Below the pieces are notes generated by a model, which did not search any database, was not told the DNA's origin, and was given only the letters and a program-made list of their open reading frames with translations. From positions 62,001 to 126,000 of the forward strand of contig NZ_JAESVF010000003.1 of assembly GCF_038433465.1 (NCBI RefSeq): a stretch of DNA of 64,000 bases. Direction: 5' to 3'. This stretch comes from Galbibacter sp038433465. Lineage in GTDB: Bacteria > Bacteroidota > Bacteroidia > Flavobacteriales > Flavobacteriaceae. This document shows, in pieces, positions 23,973-32,755 of this stretch; position 1 is the stretch's first letter; each line of letters begins with the position of its first letter. The translations under genes were made by a program, and so were the position numbers.

Positions 23973-25343
23973 TCATTTTTTCTTCACTCCAAAATATAGC
24001 GCTTCTTTAGCTTCCCCGAAACCTATCAAGCTATCGATAATTTCTAAATTCGCATCTTTTTCTTTCTGAACAAAAATTGCGTTACTACTATCAATTACAG
24101 TTTTAGGCAACGTAAAATCATCCGAAGAAAAAACCATTTTTTTAGTGCGTTCAAATTTCACACTTCCCGCATAAGTTACATCTGGCAATACCCATTGTTT
24201 TTTACTGAAAGCGTCAAGTTTTAAAGCGATGGGTTCAAAAGAATGATGTACAGACGAATCGATTTTCAACATTTTTTCAACGGGAGTTCGCACAAGTTGA
24301 ACAATCAACACAACTACAAAAAGTCGAAAGCTCCATTTTATCCAAACAGTTATTTTTTTAAACTGAAAAAAACTAAACAATAACACTAAAAAAGGCAGAA
24401 AAATTGGGAGCAACCAACGTTCTGAAACTTTTGACGAACCGATACTTACAAATACTACTGAAGCAATAACAAACTGAATTATGAAGAGTTTTGACAAACT
24501 ATTCCATTTTTGTTGTTTTAGCTGAATTCCTCGTCTAAAAAAAGCAACAGCAAATACAAGAAACAATAAAATACTTAGTTGAATAAAACTTTTTAAATAC
24601 GCCCACAAAGAAGAAAAAACAGTATGATTTGCAACCGATTTTGTTTTATGAGCCATACTCATTTTTAGTTCAGAAACATATTGAGTATTATCAAAAAGCC
24701 AATACAAATGCGGACTTACAAGTAAGCCTGCAACTCCAATACTGATAAAAAAGTAACGATTCCAAACAATCTGTTTTGCTTCTGCATCAAAAAATGGAAT
24801 TATTAAAAATGTAGGGATTATTAATGCAAAATTATATTTGGTAAGCAGTCCACCACCTATAATCAAACCCAACAAAATGTAGTTTCTCAAACTTTTGTTC
24901 TCCATCAGCAGAAAAAACACATAATATAAACTCAGCGAAAACAAACACATTAACGAAGTATGAGTAAGTCTTCTAAAGTTAAAATCGATAAAAACAGGAA
25001 TTAAAAAAAGTAATAAAACCGAGAGAACCGCTAAGTTTTCATTTTTATGAACTTTATACGCAAACTTATACATTATGAAAAGTGTAGCAGAAAAAATAAA
25101 AGCTCTAAAACCTACTAGCGAAAACCGATTGAGTCCAAGTATTTTATTAATACAAATTTGCAACCAAGTGTATAGCGGTGGTTGGTCGTCGTATCCCAAA
25201 CGAAACCACTGCGAATAAAATGCTTGTTCGGCATCTTCCCACTCTAAAGCAACTTTAAAAAAAGATATTAAAATGATTGCTAAAAAACTAAAAAGAGCTA
25301 CTACGAGTACTCTTACAGAAGCCGACACACCTATTTTATTCAA
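23973..25343 (-). CDS. GT39-family membrane glycosyltransferase (ArnT/PMT-like)
   Basis: 456 aa with about ten hydrophobic segments and a soluble C-terminal part. WEDAEQAFYSQWF near residue 35 followed by GYDDQPPLYTW near 50 is the periplasmic acidic motif and D-x-PP motif of polyprenol-phosphate-sugar transferases. The enzyme would move a sugar from a lipid carrier to an envelope acceptor; the acceptor is unknown. It is the last gene of the ppk2-M28-DUF1801 run, one base after the DUF1801 gene. Confidence 0.85.
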   Translation of the reverse strand: MNKIGVSASVRVLVVALFSFLAIILISFFKVALEWEDAEQAFYSQWFRLGYDDQPPLYTWLQICINKILGLNRFSLVGFRAFIFSATLFIMYKFAYKVHKNENLAVLSVLLLFLIPVFIDFNFRRLTHTSLMCLFSLSLYYVFFLLMENKSLRNYILLGLIIGGGLLTKYNFALIIPTFLIIPFFDAEAKQIVWNRYFFISIGVAGLLVSPHLYWLFDNTQYVSELKMSMAHKTKSVANHTVFSSLWAYLKSFIQLSILLFLVFAVAFFRRGIQLKQQKWNSLSKLFIIQFVIASVVFVSIGSSKVSERWLLPIFLPFLVLLFSFFQFKKITVWIKWSFRLFVVVLIVQLVRTPVEKMLKIDSSVHHSFEPIALKLDAFSKKQWVLPDVTYAGSVKFERTKKMVFSSDDFTLPKTVIDSSNAIFVQKEKDANLEIIDSLIGFGEAKEALYFGVKKK

Positions 25344-25344
25344 A

Positions 25345-25710
25345 CTATTTTATTTTTATAACACCATTTCTATACAAATCCAATGCTTTATTAAGCAATA
25401 TTTCAATACTATCGATAGGAATATCTATACTCGGATTTACTCTAAAAATTTTCATGCGCGATCGGTTTCCTGCTTCTAATTCTGGAGTCTCTAAATATTT
25501 TCCTTCAACAAAAAGAATATATGGTTCATCTGTTTTTTTATCAGTCCATAAATAACAAAATACCTTATTTTTAAAACAAAAGCACGGCATACCATACTTA
25601 CGAGTTTCAGTTATATTTTCGTCCTGCTTTAAAATAAAATTCCGCAAGGACAACAAACAACTTTTTACAGGCTCTAATTTGTTTAAATAATAGGCATTTT
25701 GTTCGTTCAT
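25345..25710 (-). CDS. DUF1801 family protein
   Basis: 121 aa. The opening LNKLEPVKSCLLSLRNFILKQ and the block ETRKYGMPCFCFKNKVFCYLW match the YdhG/DUF1801 family, which has an iron-sulfur-frataxin-like fold (CyaY-like) but no proven role. It lies 18 bases after the M28 peptidase and one base before the GT39 gene, so it is translated from the same message. Confidence 0.8.
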   Translation of the reverse strand: MNEQNAYYLNKLEPVKSCLLSLRNFILKQDENITETRKYGMPCFCFKNKVFCYLWTDKKTDEPYILFVEGKYLETPELEAGNRSRMKIFRVNPSIDIPIDSIEILLNKALDLYRNGVIKIK

Positions 25711-25728
25711 AAAATCTGCACTGATTTT

Positions 25729-27126
25729 CTATCCCTTTATTTTTGAAGTTTGCACGGTTCCATATTTATCAATTAAATAAATTAAGGATGTCATGGTTGC
25801 AGCGCCAAGCTCCAACTCTCTTTTGTTTACATGCTCAAAAGTATCGTTTGCTGCATGATGATGGTCAAAATAACGTTGTGAATCGGGTCTTAACCCTGCC
25901 AATACAGTTCCTTCGCCTTTAAGTGGACCAATATCCGCACCGCTTCCACCTTGCTTGAAATAATGAATTAAATAAGGCTTAAAGAGTTTTTGCCATGAAA
26001 GTATTTGGTTAAAATTAGCATCATCGGCGTCAAAAGAAAAACCGCGTGGTGTAAATCCGCCTGCATCACTTTCTAAAGCAAATACATGATTTTCGCCTTT
26101 TTGCTTTGCAACTTCAGCATATTTTTTTCCGCCTCGTAAACCATTTTCTTCATTCATAAACAAAACCACACGAATAGTACGTTTCGGCTTATAACCTGTT
26201 TGCTTTATAAGTCTTAAAACTTCCATGCTCTGCACACAGCCTGCACCATCGTCGTGAGAGCCATCGCCTAAATCCCAAGAATCTAAATGCCCACCAACTG
26301 TAATGATTTCATTTGGAAACTCGCTTCCTGTAATTTCTCCAATAACGTTATACGATTGTGCGTCTGGGAAAACCTTACAAGTTTGACGGAAATACAATTT
26401 CGTGTCTTTATTCAAGTTTAACATTGTACTCAATAATTCAGCTCCGTTTGTACTTACGGCTGCCGCAGGAATTCTCTGCGAAGCTGGAAGGTCTCCATAA
26501 CTCATACTTCCTGTGTGCGGGTAATCGTCGAGACGTAAATTCATCGAGCGAACAATAACACCTACGGCACCATACTTTGCAGCTTCGGCAGCGCCAGAAT
26601 ATCGCTGATCAACACATCCGCCGTAAGCTTCAAAAGTTTGAATTAAATCGGGTTGCATCGGGCGATTAAAAAAAACTATTTTTCCTTTTATTTTTTCTTC
26701 GCCTAAACTCGCCAAATCTTCAATACCTTTCACCTCAACAACAGCTGCTTTTAGTCCGCCCTCTGGAGTTGCAACCGAACCGCCCAACGCACAAATATCT
26801 AAATTAGTGGTTTCTCCGGGCGAAGTTTCGAAATACGCAAATTCTTTAATTCCACGTGTCCATTTTGGAACCATTACAGATTGTAACCAAACTTTATCGA
26901 GTCCTAAAGAATCGAGTTGTCCTTTGGTGTACGCAACAGCCCTCTCGGCATTATACGAACCCGACAAACGTCCGCCAATTTGGTTTGACAAATAATCGAG
27001 CCACGAATAACTCTTACCATTGGTTAATGAAGTTGTGTAAATTTCTCTTAATTGTTTTTCGTCTTCAGTTTGCGATTGCACCAAAAACGGCAGTAGCATA
27101 AGGAGGATTCCTATTTTTTTTAACAT
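25729..27126 (-). CDS. Secreted M28 family zinc aminopeptidase/carboxypeptidase
   Basis: 465 aa with a signal peptide (MLKKIGILLMLLPFLVQSQ). Zinc ligands are visible in GGHLDSWDLGDGSHDDGAG near residue 285 (His, Asp), MNEENGLRGG near 325 (Glu pair), LESDAGG near 352 (Asp) and HHAAND near 428 (His). A protease-associated-like domain occupies roughly 110-250. It probably releases amino acids from peptides in the periplasm. It starts three bases after ppk2, so the two are tightly linked, though no functional connection is obvious. Confidence 0.9.
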   Translation of the reverse strand: MLKKIGILLMLLPFLVQSQTEDEKQLREIYTTSLTNGKSYSWLDYLSNQIGGRLSGSYNAERAVAYTKGQLDSLGLDKVWLQSVMVPKWTRGIKEFAYFETSPGETTNLDICALGGSVATPEGGLKAAVVEVKGIEDLASLGEEKIKGKIVFFNRPMQPDLIQTFEAYGGCVDQRYSGAAEAAKYGAVGVIVRSMNLRLDDYPHTGSMSYGDLPASQRIPAAAVSTNGAELLSTMLNLNKDTKLYFRQTCKVFPDAQSYNVIGEITGSEFPNEIITVGGHLDSWDLGDGSHDDGAGCVQSMEVLRLIKQTGYKPKRTIRVVLFMNEENGLRGGKKYAEVAKQKGENHVFALESDAGGFTPRGFSFDADDANFNQILSWQKLFKPYLIHYFKQGGSGADIGPLKGEGTVLAGLRPDSQRYFDHHHAANDTFEHVNKRELELGAATMTSLIYLIDKYGTVQTSKIKG

Positions 27127-27129
27127 GTG

Positions 27130-28008
27130 TTACTCTTGGTTTAATTGATTTTTATATTGGTTTAAATGTTCTTTGATTTCAGGTGCCAATTCAGGATATT
27201 CAACATCTTTATATTTTTTCAATTCGTCATACAGAATATCAGCAACAATTACACGAGCCGATTTTTTATTATCCGCAGGAATAATATACCATGGCGCTTT
27301 GCGTGTCGAGGTAACATTGATGGCTTCTTCGTAATATTTTTGATAATCGTCCCATAAGGCACGTTCTTTTAAATCGGCCGGAGAGAATTTCCAATTTTTC
27401 TCTTCTAAGTTCAGTCTTCTTAAAAGTCTGTTTTTTTGTTCGTCTTTTGAAAGATGAAGGAAAAATTTAAAAATAATAGTTCCATTTTCAGCAATGTGCT
27501 TTTCAAAATTTTTGATTTGCTCAAAGCGTTGATGCCAGAATGCATCTGTAACATCTTCAACACTATTAATTTCCGGAAGGTTTTCACCTAACAAATATTC
27601 AGGATGCACACGTGTAACCAACACATTTTCGTAATGCGTACGGTTAAAAACTCCAAACTTCCCTCTTGCTGGCAACGCAATGTAATGCCTCCACAAATAG
27701 TCGTGTTTCCGTTCTAAATCGGTTGGCACCTTAAAGCTATGCACCACCACTCCGCGCGAATTAAAATCTTTAAAAACCTCGCGAATTAGACTATCTTTTC
27801 CCGCTGTATCAATACCTTGAATACAAATTAACACACTGTATTTTCCGTGTGCATAAACAATATCCTGAAACTTCCCTAGCTTTTTTCTGAGGTCTTTTAA
27901 ATGTTCTTTCAACGCATCATCTGTTGCATTTAAATTATTTAAAGTTGGAACATTACTAAGTCTAATAGCCGAATCTACTCTGTAATCTGAAGTTTTTATA
28001 GCATCCAT
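27130..28008 (-). CDS. ppk2: Polyphosphate kinase 2 family phosphotransferase
   Basis: 292 aa. Walker A-type QGIDTAGKDS near residue 63, the lid region GVFNRTHYENVLVTRVHPE near 118 and LERKHDYLWRH before it are the PPK2 signatures. PPK2 enzymes phosphorylate nucleoside mono- or diphosphates with polyphosphate; the FNR-x-HYE sequence and length fit the class III group that acts on AMP and ADP, but class assignment by eye is tentative. ppk1 and ppx are in the same window at 45.8-48.9 kb. Confidence 0.9.
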   Translation of the reverse strand: MDAIKTSDYRVDSAIRLSNVPTLNNLNATDDALKEHLKDLRKKLGKFQDIVYAHGKYSVLICIQGIDTAGKDSLIREVFKDFNSRGVVVHSFKVPTDLERKHDYLWRHYIALPARGKFGVFNRTHYENVLVTRVHPEYLLGENLPEINSVEDVTDAFWHQRFEQIKNFEKHIAENGTIIFKFFLHLSKDEQKNRLLRRLNLEEKNWKFSPADLKERALWDDYQKYYEEAINVTSTRKAPWYIIPADNKKSARVIVADILYDELKKYKDVEYPELAPEIKEHLNQYKNQLNQE

Positions 28009-28126
28009 AAATTTGAAAATATATTAATACAAACCTCCGTAAAATAGAAGTTCGCCACAAAGTTTTTTAAAAGTACAATTTATATTGTAATATTGCTTTG
28101 CCCAAATTTAACAAATCTTATTTACC

Positions 28127-28966
28127 ATGAAGAATTATACGCTTTTACTACTGTTCGTATTGTTTTCTAATTATGCCATTTCGCAATGTACATCGGCTTA
28201 TTCGCAAGCGAGTTACGCACTTGCACACACCAAAAAGTCGTTAAATGCCGATAATTTTGACCATCAAAAATACTATGCTGGGAGAGCGATTGAAGCACTC
28301 GAAAAAGCCAAAGGTTTAGTAGAAAGTTGTGGCTGTAAAGACGCTGTAAGTCCAATTTTAGATGCGCTCGATAATATGACACAAGCCGAAGACCCAGCCG
28401 ATTGGGAAGCAGGACGTTTTTACACCAAACACGGTTACGAGTTTTTACAAACATTGATGACCAAATTAGACTATTGTACTGCAAACGCATCTGCTGTAAA
28501 CTACGAAGCAAGCACCAGTACAACGCCAAGTGTAAACTACAATACAACGACCACTGTTACAACTTCAGCAAATACGGAAGCTACAAGTCTACAAGCGCAA
28601 CAACAGCAACTGGAACTTGAAAAACAAAAATTAATCGAGCAACAACGTCTTCTAGAAGAAAAAATTCAGCAACAAAATGAACTTGCAGAACAGGCTCGCA
28701 TAAACCGACAATTAGAACTTGAGGAACAACTTAAACTTAAACATTTAGCAGAACAGTCTATTTTTGAAATTGAAAACAACTTTAAAGAATTGGCACGCAC
28801 ACTAAATTGTAAATCTCTAGAAAGTGTCTTAAATGGCGGTTACGCCCGTGAAGACGATGTTTTAAATAACGAAACTCTTTCACAAACACGCACTTATTAT
28901 TTAAAATTAAGCGCCGAAACCCAACAAAAAATAGCAAATGCTTTAAACAAGTGTCTAGCGGAGTAA
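28127..28966 (+). CDS. Secreted coiled-coil protein of unknown function
   Basis: 279 aa. A signal peptide (MKNYTLLLLFVLFSNYAISQ) ends just before CTSAYSQASYALAHTKKSL. Residues ~25-115 form a helical domain with a Cys-Gly-Cys (ESCGCKDA) and likely tetratricopeptide-like helices. A Ser/Thr-rich linker (~125-155) leads to a long Gln/Glu-rich coiled coil (~155-215), then a C-terminal helical part. I do not recognise the family. It is divergent from ppk2, with 118 bases between. Confidence 0.65.
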   Translation: MKNYTLLLLFVLFSNYAISQCTSAYSQASYALAHTKKSLNADNFDHQKYYAGRAIEALEKAKGLVESCGCKDAVSPILDALDNMTQAEDPADWEAGRFYTKHGYEFLQTLMTKLDYCTANASAVNYEASTSTTPSVNYNTTTTVTTSANTEATSLQAQQQQLELEKQKLIEQQRLLEEKIQQQNELAEQARINRQLELEEQLKLKHLAEQSIFEIENNFKELARTLNCKSLESVLNGGYAREDDVLNNETLSQTRTYYLKLSAETQQKIANALNKCLAE

Positions 28967-28981
28967 GAAAAACTTTTTAAT

Positions 28982-29006
28982 TAAGTAATTGATAATCTAT
29001 TACTTA
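28982..29006. repeat. Inverted repeat between two envelope genes
   Basis: TAAGTAAT and ATTACTTA pair perfectly across nine bases. There is no T run, so this may be an operator or a weak 3' structure rather than a standard terminator. Confidence 0.4.
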
Positions 29007-29103
29007 CTAATAACATTGATTAGTTAACAATTTAGTAACGATTAAATTCTACAATGGAATAAAGTTTGATATGGTTTTTTAAATTAACAAAACCCATATT
29101 AAA

Positions 29104-29808
29104 ATGAAAAAACAATTACTATTAACACTACTTTTATTTGTTGCTTTTACAGTTAGCTCTCAAATCGATCGCACAAATGAAAAAGCCTATATCCCGAAGG
29201 GAAAATGGATGACTAGCGGAACTATTTCTATAGACACGGGAAATGGAAAATCGAATTACAATTACGAAGACCCTGACTATGTAAATACATCGGAATCTGA
29301 AAATATTAGATTTTCAATTGCACCAAAAACAGGTTATTCTTTTGCTAAAAATTGGATAGTTGGTGTTGGAATAGGATATATCTATGATAGAAACAAATCT
29401 AAATACTTTGAAAATGATAGTATCACGGAAAAATCGGAATACACCTCCAACAGTTTTTCAATAAATCCATTTGTTAGAAGATACATTTCAGTTGGTAAAA
29501 ATTTGACTTTCTTTTTTCAAGGAGAAACAAACTTTCAATACTCAAAATCTAAAGCAAAAGATTTCATCCTTACAGATCCAGATAACGAAGATAATTTCAC
29601 CTCCAAAAGTATTTTTGTTGGAATACGACCTGGACTTAATTACTTTTTTAACGATCACTGGGCATTAGAAACTACAGTTGGTAGAGCAGGATATCAACAC
29701 ACAAATAATGATAACGACATTAACAACTTCGGCGTTTACGAATCCAACCGATTCTTTATTGATTTAAACCTAACCGACGTGTACTTTGGAGTTTCTTATT
29801 TCTTTTAA
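29104..29808 (+). CDS. Outer-membrane beta-barrel protein
   Basis: 234 aa with a signal peptide (MKKQLLLTLLLFVAFTVSSQ). The mature part alternates polar and hydrophobic residues in about eight strands, contains GYSFAKNWIVGVGIGYIYD and FVGIRPGLNYFFNDHWALE, and ends in YFGVSYFF, so the last residue is the Phe expected of barrel proteins. It is most like the small outer-membrane beta-barrel families (OmpA-like eight-stranded porins). Ligand and role are unknown. Confidence 0.8.
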   Translation: MKKQLLLTLLLFVAFTVSSQIDRTNEKAYIPKGKWMTSGTISIDTGNGKSNYNYEDPDYVNTSESENIRFSIAPKTGYSFAKNWIVGVGIGYIYDRNKSKYFENDSITEKSEYTSNSFSINPFVRRYISVGKNLTFFFQGETNFQYSKSKAKDFILTDPDNEDNFTSKSIFVGIRPGLNYFFNDHWALETTVGRAGYQHTNNDNDINNFGVYESNRFFIDLNLTDVYFGVSYFF

Positions 29809-29834
29809 AAATAAATAGCAAAACAATTAAAATT

Positions 29835-29873
29835 GGTAAGGAAGTAAAAACCCAACAATCTTCCTTACCTTTA
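29835..29873 (+). terminator. Terminator after beta-barrel gene
   Basis: GGTAAGGAAG and CTTCCTTACC form a perfect 10-bp stem with a 15-base loop, followed by TTTATT. Confidence 0.8.
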
Positions 29874-29904
29874 TTACTGAAATTATAAAGATAAAAGTAA
29901 ACCT

Positions 29905-30189
29905 ATGAAAACATATTCTGAAGCAGAAGTAAAAGCCAAATTAGAAAAACTTGATTATTGGGATTTTGAAGACGGTTATTTGGTAACTTCATTAGATTTT
30001 AAAGATTTTGCTGACGCCTTTGCCATGATGACGAGAATTGCTTTTGAAGCAGAAGCGCAACAACATCATCCAGAGTGGAGCAATGTGTACAACAATCTTA
30101 CTATTAGATTAACCACGCACGATGCAGAAGGAATTACAGAAAAAGACTTTATGCTAGCCAATAAAATTGAAGAAATTATAAAAGGATAA
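29905..30189 (+). CDS. 4a-hydroxytetrahydrobiopterin dehydratase (pterin-4a-carbinolamine dehydratase)
   Basis: 94 aa. QQHHPEWSNVYN near residue 52 and LTTHDAEGIT near 70 are the diagnostic motifs, including the active-site His residues. The enzyme recycles the oxidised pterin cofactor after aromatic amino acid hydroxylation. No hydroxylase is nearby. A weak hairpin ACCTC-GGCAAAA-GAGGT with a T-rich tail follows at 30195-30212. Confidence 0.92.
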   Translation: MKTYSEAEVKAKLEKLDYWDFEDGYLVTSLDFKDFADAFAMMTRIAFEAEAQQHHPEWSNVYNNLTIRLTTHDAEGITEKDFMLANKIEEIIKG

Positions 30190-30229
30190 CTTTAAACCTC
30201 GGCAAAAGAGGTAATTTTCTTTTTTTATT

Positions 30230-30237
30230 TATTTTTG
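30230..30237 (+). promoter_or_regulatory. -7 element of yebC
   Basis: TATTTTTG fits TAnnTTTG, 27 bases before the yebC ATG. Confidence 0.5.
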
Positions 30238-30264
30238 CTATCAAATTAATAACAATAGAACTTT

Positions 30265-30984
30265 ATGGGAAGAGCTTTCGAATTTAGAAAAGCAAGAAAG
30301 ATGAAACGTTGGTCTGCAATGTCTAAAGCGTTTACTCGTATCGGGAAAGACATTGTAATGGCAGTTAAAGAAGGTGGTCCAGACCCCGATGCCAATGCAC
30401 GTTTGCGTGCGGTAATTCAAAATGCGAAGACCGCAAACATGCCAAAAGACAACATTGAAAGAGCCATAAAAAGAGCTTCAGATAAAAATACCGAAGACTA
30501 TAAAGAAGTTTTATTTGAAGGCTATGCGCCACACGGAATTGCAATTTTGGTTGAAACTGCAACCGACAACAACAACCGTACGGTAGCCAACATCCGAAGT
30601 TATTTTAATAAATGTAACGGAAACTTAGGTACCAGTGGTTCGGTAGAATTTATGTTTGACCATACGTGTAATTTTAGAATTCCTGCTGACGGAATTGACC
30701 CTGAAGAACTCGAATTAGAAATGATTGATTTTGGTGCTGAAGAGGTTTTTGCTGATGAAGACGGGATTCATATTTATGCGCCTTTTGAAAGTTTTGGAGC
30801 TATCCAAAAAGAATTAGAAGGTCGTGGTATTGAGATTTTATCTTCTGGATTTGAAAGAATTCCGCAAGTAACTAAAAAGCTTACTGCTGAAGAAGTAGCT
30901 GACGTTGAAAAATTACTTGAAAAAATTGAAGAAGATGACGACGTTCAAAACGTGTATCACAGCATGGAAGAATCGGAAGATTAA
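30265..30984 (+). CDS. yebC: YebC/PmpR family regulatory protein
   Basis: 239 aa, full length. RKARKMKRWSAMSKAFTRIGKDI at the N-terminus (residues 8-30, read with the Lys/Arg-rich loop), then FEGYAPHGIAILVE near 88 and GSVEFMFD near 125 match the family. Members act as DNA-binding regulators or, from recent work, relieve ribosome stalling at proline-rich stretches. The N-terminus MGRAFEFRKARK is the usual Bacteroidota beginning. It is monocistronic, with a promoter and a strong terminator. Confidence 0.95.
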   Translation: MGRAFEFRKARKMKRWSAMSKAFTRIGKDIVMAVKEGGPDPDANARLRAVIQNAKTANMPKDNIERAIKRASDKNTEDYKEVLFEGYAPHGIAILVETATDNNNRTVANIRSYFNKCNGNLGTSGSVEFMFDHTCNFRIPADGIDPEELELEMIDFGAEEVFADEDGIHIYAPFESFGAIQKELEGRGIEILSSGFERIPQVTKKLTAEEVADVEKLLEKIEEDDDVQNVYHSMEESED

Positions 30985-31013
30985 TCACTTCTACTTCAGA
31001 AAAAATAATATAA

Positions 31014-31049
31014 AAAAAATCCTCGTTATGTTGTTAACGAGGATTTTTT
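31014..31049. terminator. Bidirectional terminator after yebC
   Basis: AAAAAATCCTCGTTA and TAACGAGGATTTTTT form a 15-bp stem with loop TGTTGT, serving yebC and the convergent acyltransferase gene. Confidence 0.92.
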
Positions 31050-31078
31050 GTTTGTCAGAAAAAATTCATCTCTTTATA

Positions 31079-31627
31079 TTATTCTTTCGTAAACGAATAC
31101 TCTGGAATTTTCCCTTCTACTCCCGAAAAATAATTGTACATAAATTCAAAATCGGCTTCCACATCATCAGAAACATAAAAAGGTGGTGCAACGCGGACCT
31201 CTTTGTTTTTATAATCAAAAGCTACCATAACAATGGGTACATTTGCCCCCTTTGCAATATAGTAAAATCCTGTTTTCCAATTCGAAACCTTTTTACGAGT
31301 TCCTTCTGGCGCTATTGCCAAACGAAACTCATCTCGCTGTTCAAACAACTCCGCCACCGCATCAACCGTATTGTTATTTTTAGACCGATCGATAGGTGCT
31401 CCTCCACTCCATCGGAAATACCAACCAAGTGGCGAGTCGAACAATTCCTTTTTAGCAACATAATTCATCGGAGTTTTCACGATACTTCGCACCAAAACCC
31501 CTAAATAAAAATCGTGCCAACTGGTATGTGGCACGACTGCTATTATATACTTATTTAACGGTGGAAAAACTCCATTAAGCTTCCACCCTAAAACATTTGT
31601 AAAAATCCACTTTGAAAAACTACGCAT
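31079..31627 (-). CDS. 1-acyl-sn-glycerol-3-phosphate acyltransferase family (PlsC-like)
   Basis: 182 aa. PHTSWHDFY near residue 32 contains the catalytic H-x4-D, and IAPEGTRKK near 109 is the phosphate-binding EGTR motif. GGAPIDRSK between them is motif II. Such short PlsC-like enzymes acylate lysophosphatidic acid or other lipid acceptors at the membrane. The ATG overlaps the stop of the kdnB-like gene (TAATG), so translation is coupled to an LPS-sugar operon; an acceptor in lipid A or LPS is possible but not shown. Confidence 0.85.
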   Translation of the reverse strand: MRSFSKWIFTNVLGWKLNGVFPPLNKYIIAVVPHTSWHDFYLGVLVRSIVKTPMNYVAKKELFDSPLGWYFRWSGGAPIDRSKNNNTVDAVAELFEQRDEFRLAIAPEGTRKKVSNWKTGFYYIAKGANVPIVMVAFDYKNKEVRVAPPFYVSDDVEADFEFMYNYFSGVEGKIPEYSFTKE

Positions 31628-32709
31628 TACATTTTTTCGTATAAGCTTCTCAATTTCTCTCTAGTGATAGTTTCCTTCCAATTTTTACCACATGCATTTT
31701 CCCATAACGGATCCATATTCATAGAAACATCAATCATTATGTCAAACTCCTCATCGGTTAAGTTAGCACACAATCCTTGCGGAAGTTCGATGCCAAACTT
31801 CTGTTTCATCTTCTTAAACAAAGCAACGCCTTCAGGATAAAATTCTTCCAAATGATCAAAAACAATACAGTTACCAACACCGTGCTTCGTCCCTAATAAA
31901 TAAGAAAGTCCGTAGCTCATTGCGTGCGCCACACCTACTTGTGAATAAGCAATACTCATCCCCCCGTGCCATGATGCCATCATTAATTTATCTTGAGATT
32001 CTTCTTCTGTAAGATCTCCATTATAAAACACTTCATGACAAAGCTCTTCTGCTTTCTCTCCGTAACTTTGACTAAAAGCATTTAAGTAGGTTCCATTTAA
32101 CGATTCCACACAATGAATATAACAATCCATCCCTGTGTAAAACCATTGATCTTTAGGTACACCACGTGTAAGTTCTGGATCTAACACCACTTGATCAAAA
32201 GGAGTGAAATCGGAATTAATACCTAATTTTTTATCGGGACCCGTAAGTACTGTAGTTCTAGAAACTTCTGCCCCAGTACCACTAATTGTTGGAATTCCAA
32301 CATGATACAAAGACTCATTTTTAACCAAATCCCAACCTTGGTAATCTGCTGTTTTCCCAGTGCTGGTAAGCATAATGGCAACGGCCTTTGCCAAATCCAT
32401 TATTGAACCACCACCAACACCAATAATACCAGATGGTAACTCTTGGTACTCTTCACGAATTTTCTCCACCAATACATCTACCTGTTCGGTTTTTGGTTCT
32501 TCAGCGGTTGAGATAAAAATCATCTGATCGTTAAACATCAATGGAATTCGAGACGTTATCGAGTTATTGTTCTCGAAAACATCATCAACTAAAAAAATAA
32601 AAGGTGCCTCAGAGTTTTTACGCTTCGGCATTAATATTTCATTTAGCTGACTAAAGCTTCCTCGCCCAAAAACCACTCTGGGAACCATTGGAAAATTTTT
32701 ATATTTCAT
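31627..32709 (-). CDS. kdnB: Iron-containing alcohol dehydrogenase, KdnB-like (Kdo 8-oxidase type)
   Basis: 360 aa. The nucleotide-binding GGGSIMDLAKA is near residue 100 and TISGTGAEVSRT near 140. Metal ligands are Asp and His of GMDCYIHCVES near 195 and two His in VAHAMSYGLSYLLGTKHG near 263-277. Shewanella KdnB oxidises Kdo at C8 before KdnA aminates it to Kdo8N. The same-strand neighbour kdsB is what supports this reading; the motifs alone allow any group III alcohol dehydrogenase. No kdnA-type aminotransferase is in this window. Confidence 0.72.
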   Translation of the reverse strand: MKYKNFPMVPRVVFGRGSFSQLNEILMPKRKNSEAPFIFLVDDVFENNNSITSRIPLMFNDQMIFISTAEEPKTEQVDVLVEKIREEYQELPSGIIGVGGGSIMDLAKAVAIMLTSTGKTADYQGWDLVKNESLYHVGIPTISGTGAEVSRTTVLTGPDKKLGINSDFTPFDQVVLDPELTRGVPKDQWFYTGMDCYIHCVESLNGTYLNAFSQSYGEKAEELCHEVFYNGDLTEEESQDKLMMASWHGGMSIAYSQVGVAHAMSYGLSYLLGTKHGVGNCIVFDHLEEFYPEGVALFKKMKQKFGIELPQGLCANLTDEEFDIMIDVSMNMDPLWENACGKNWKETITREKLRSLYEKM

Positions 32710-32755
32710 GTATGCTCTTTGAATTATTTTCGTTTGTTGCTTTCATTATTCAATA

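Noticed and set aside
30905..31504. 199-codon plus-strand frame across the end of yebC and the acyltransferase
   Set aside because: It runs through a strong terminator and is antisense to a recognised gene.
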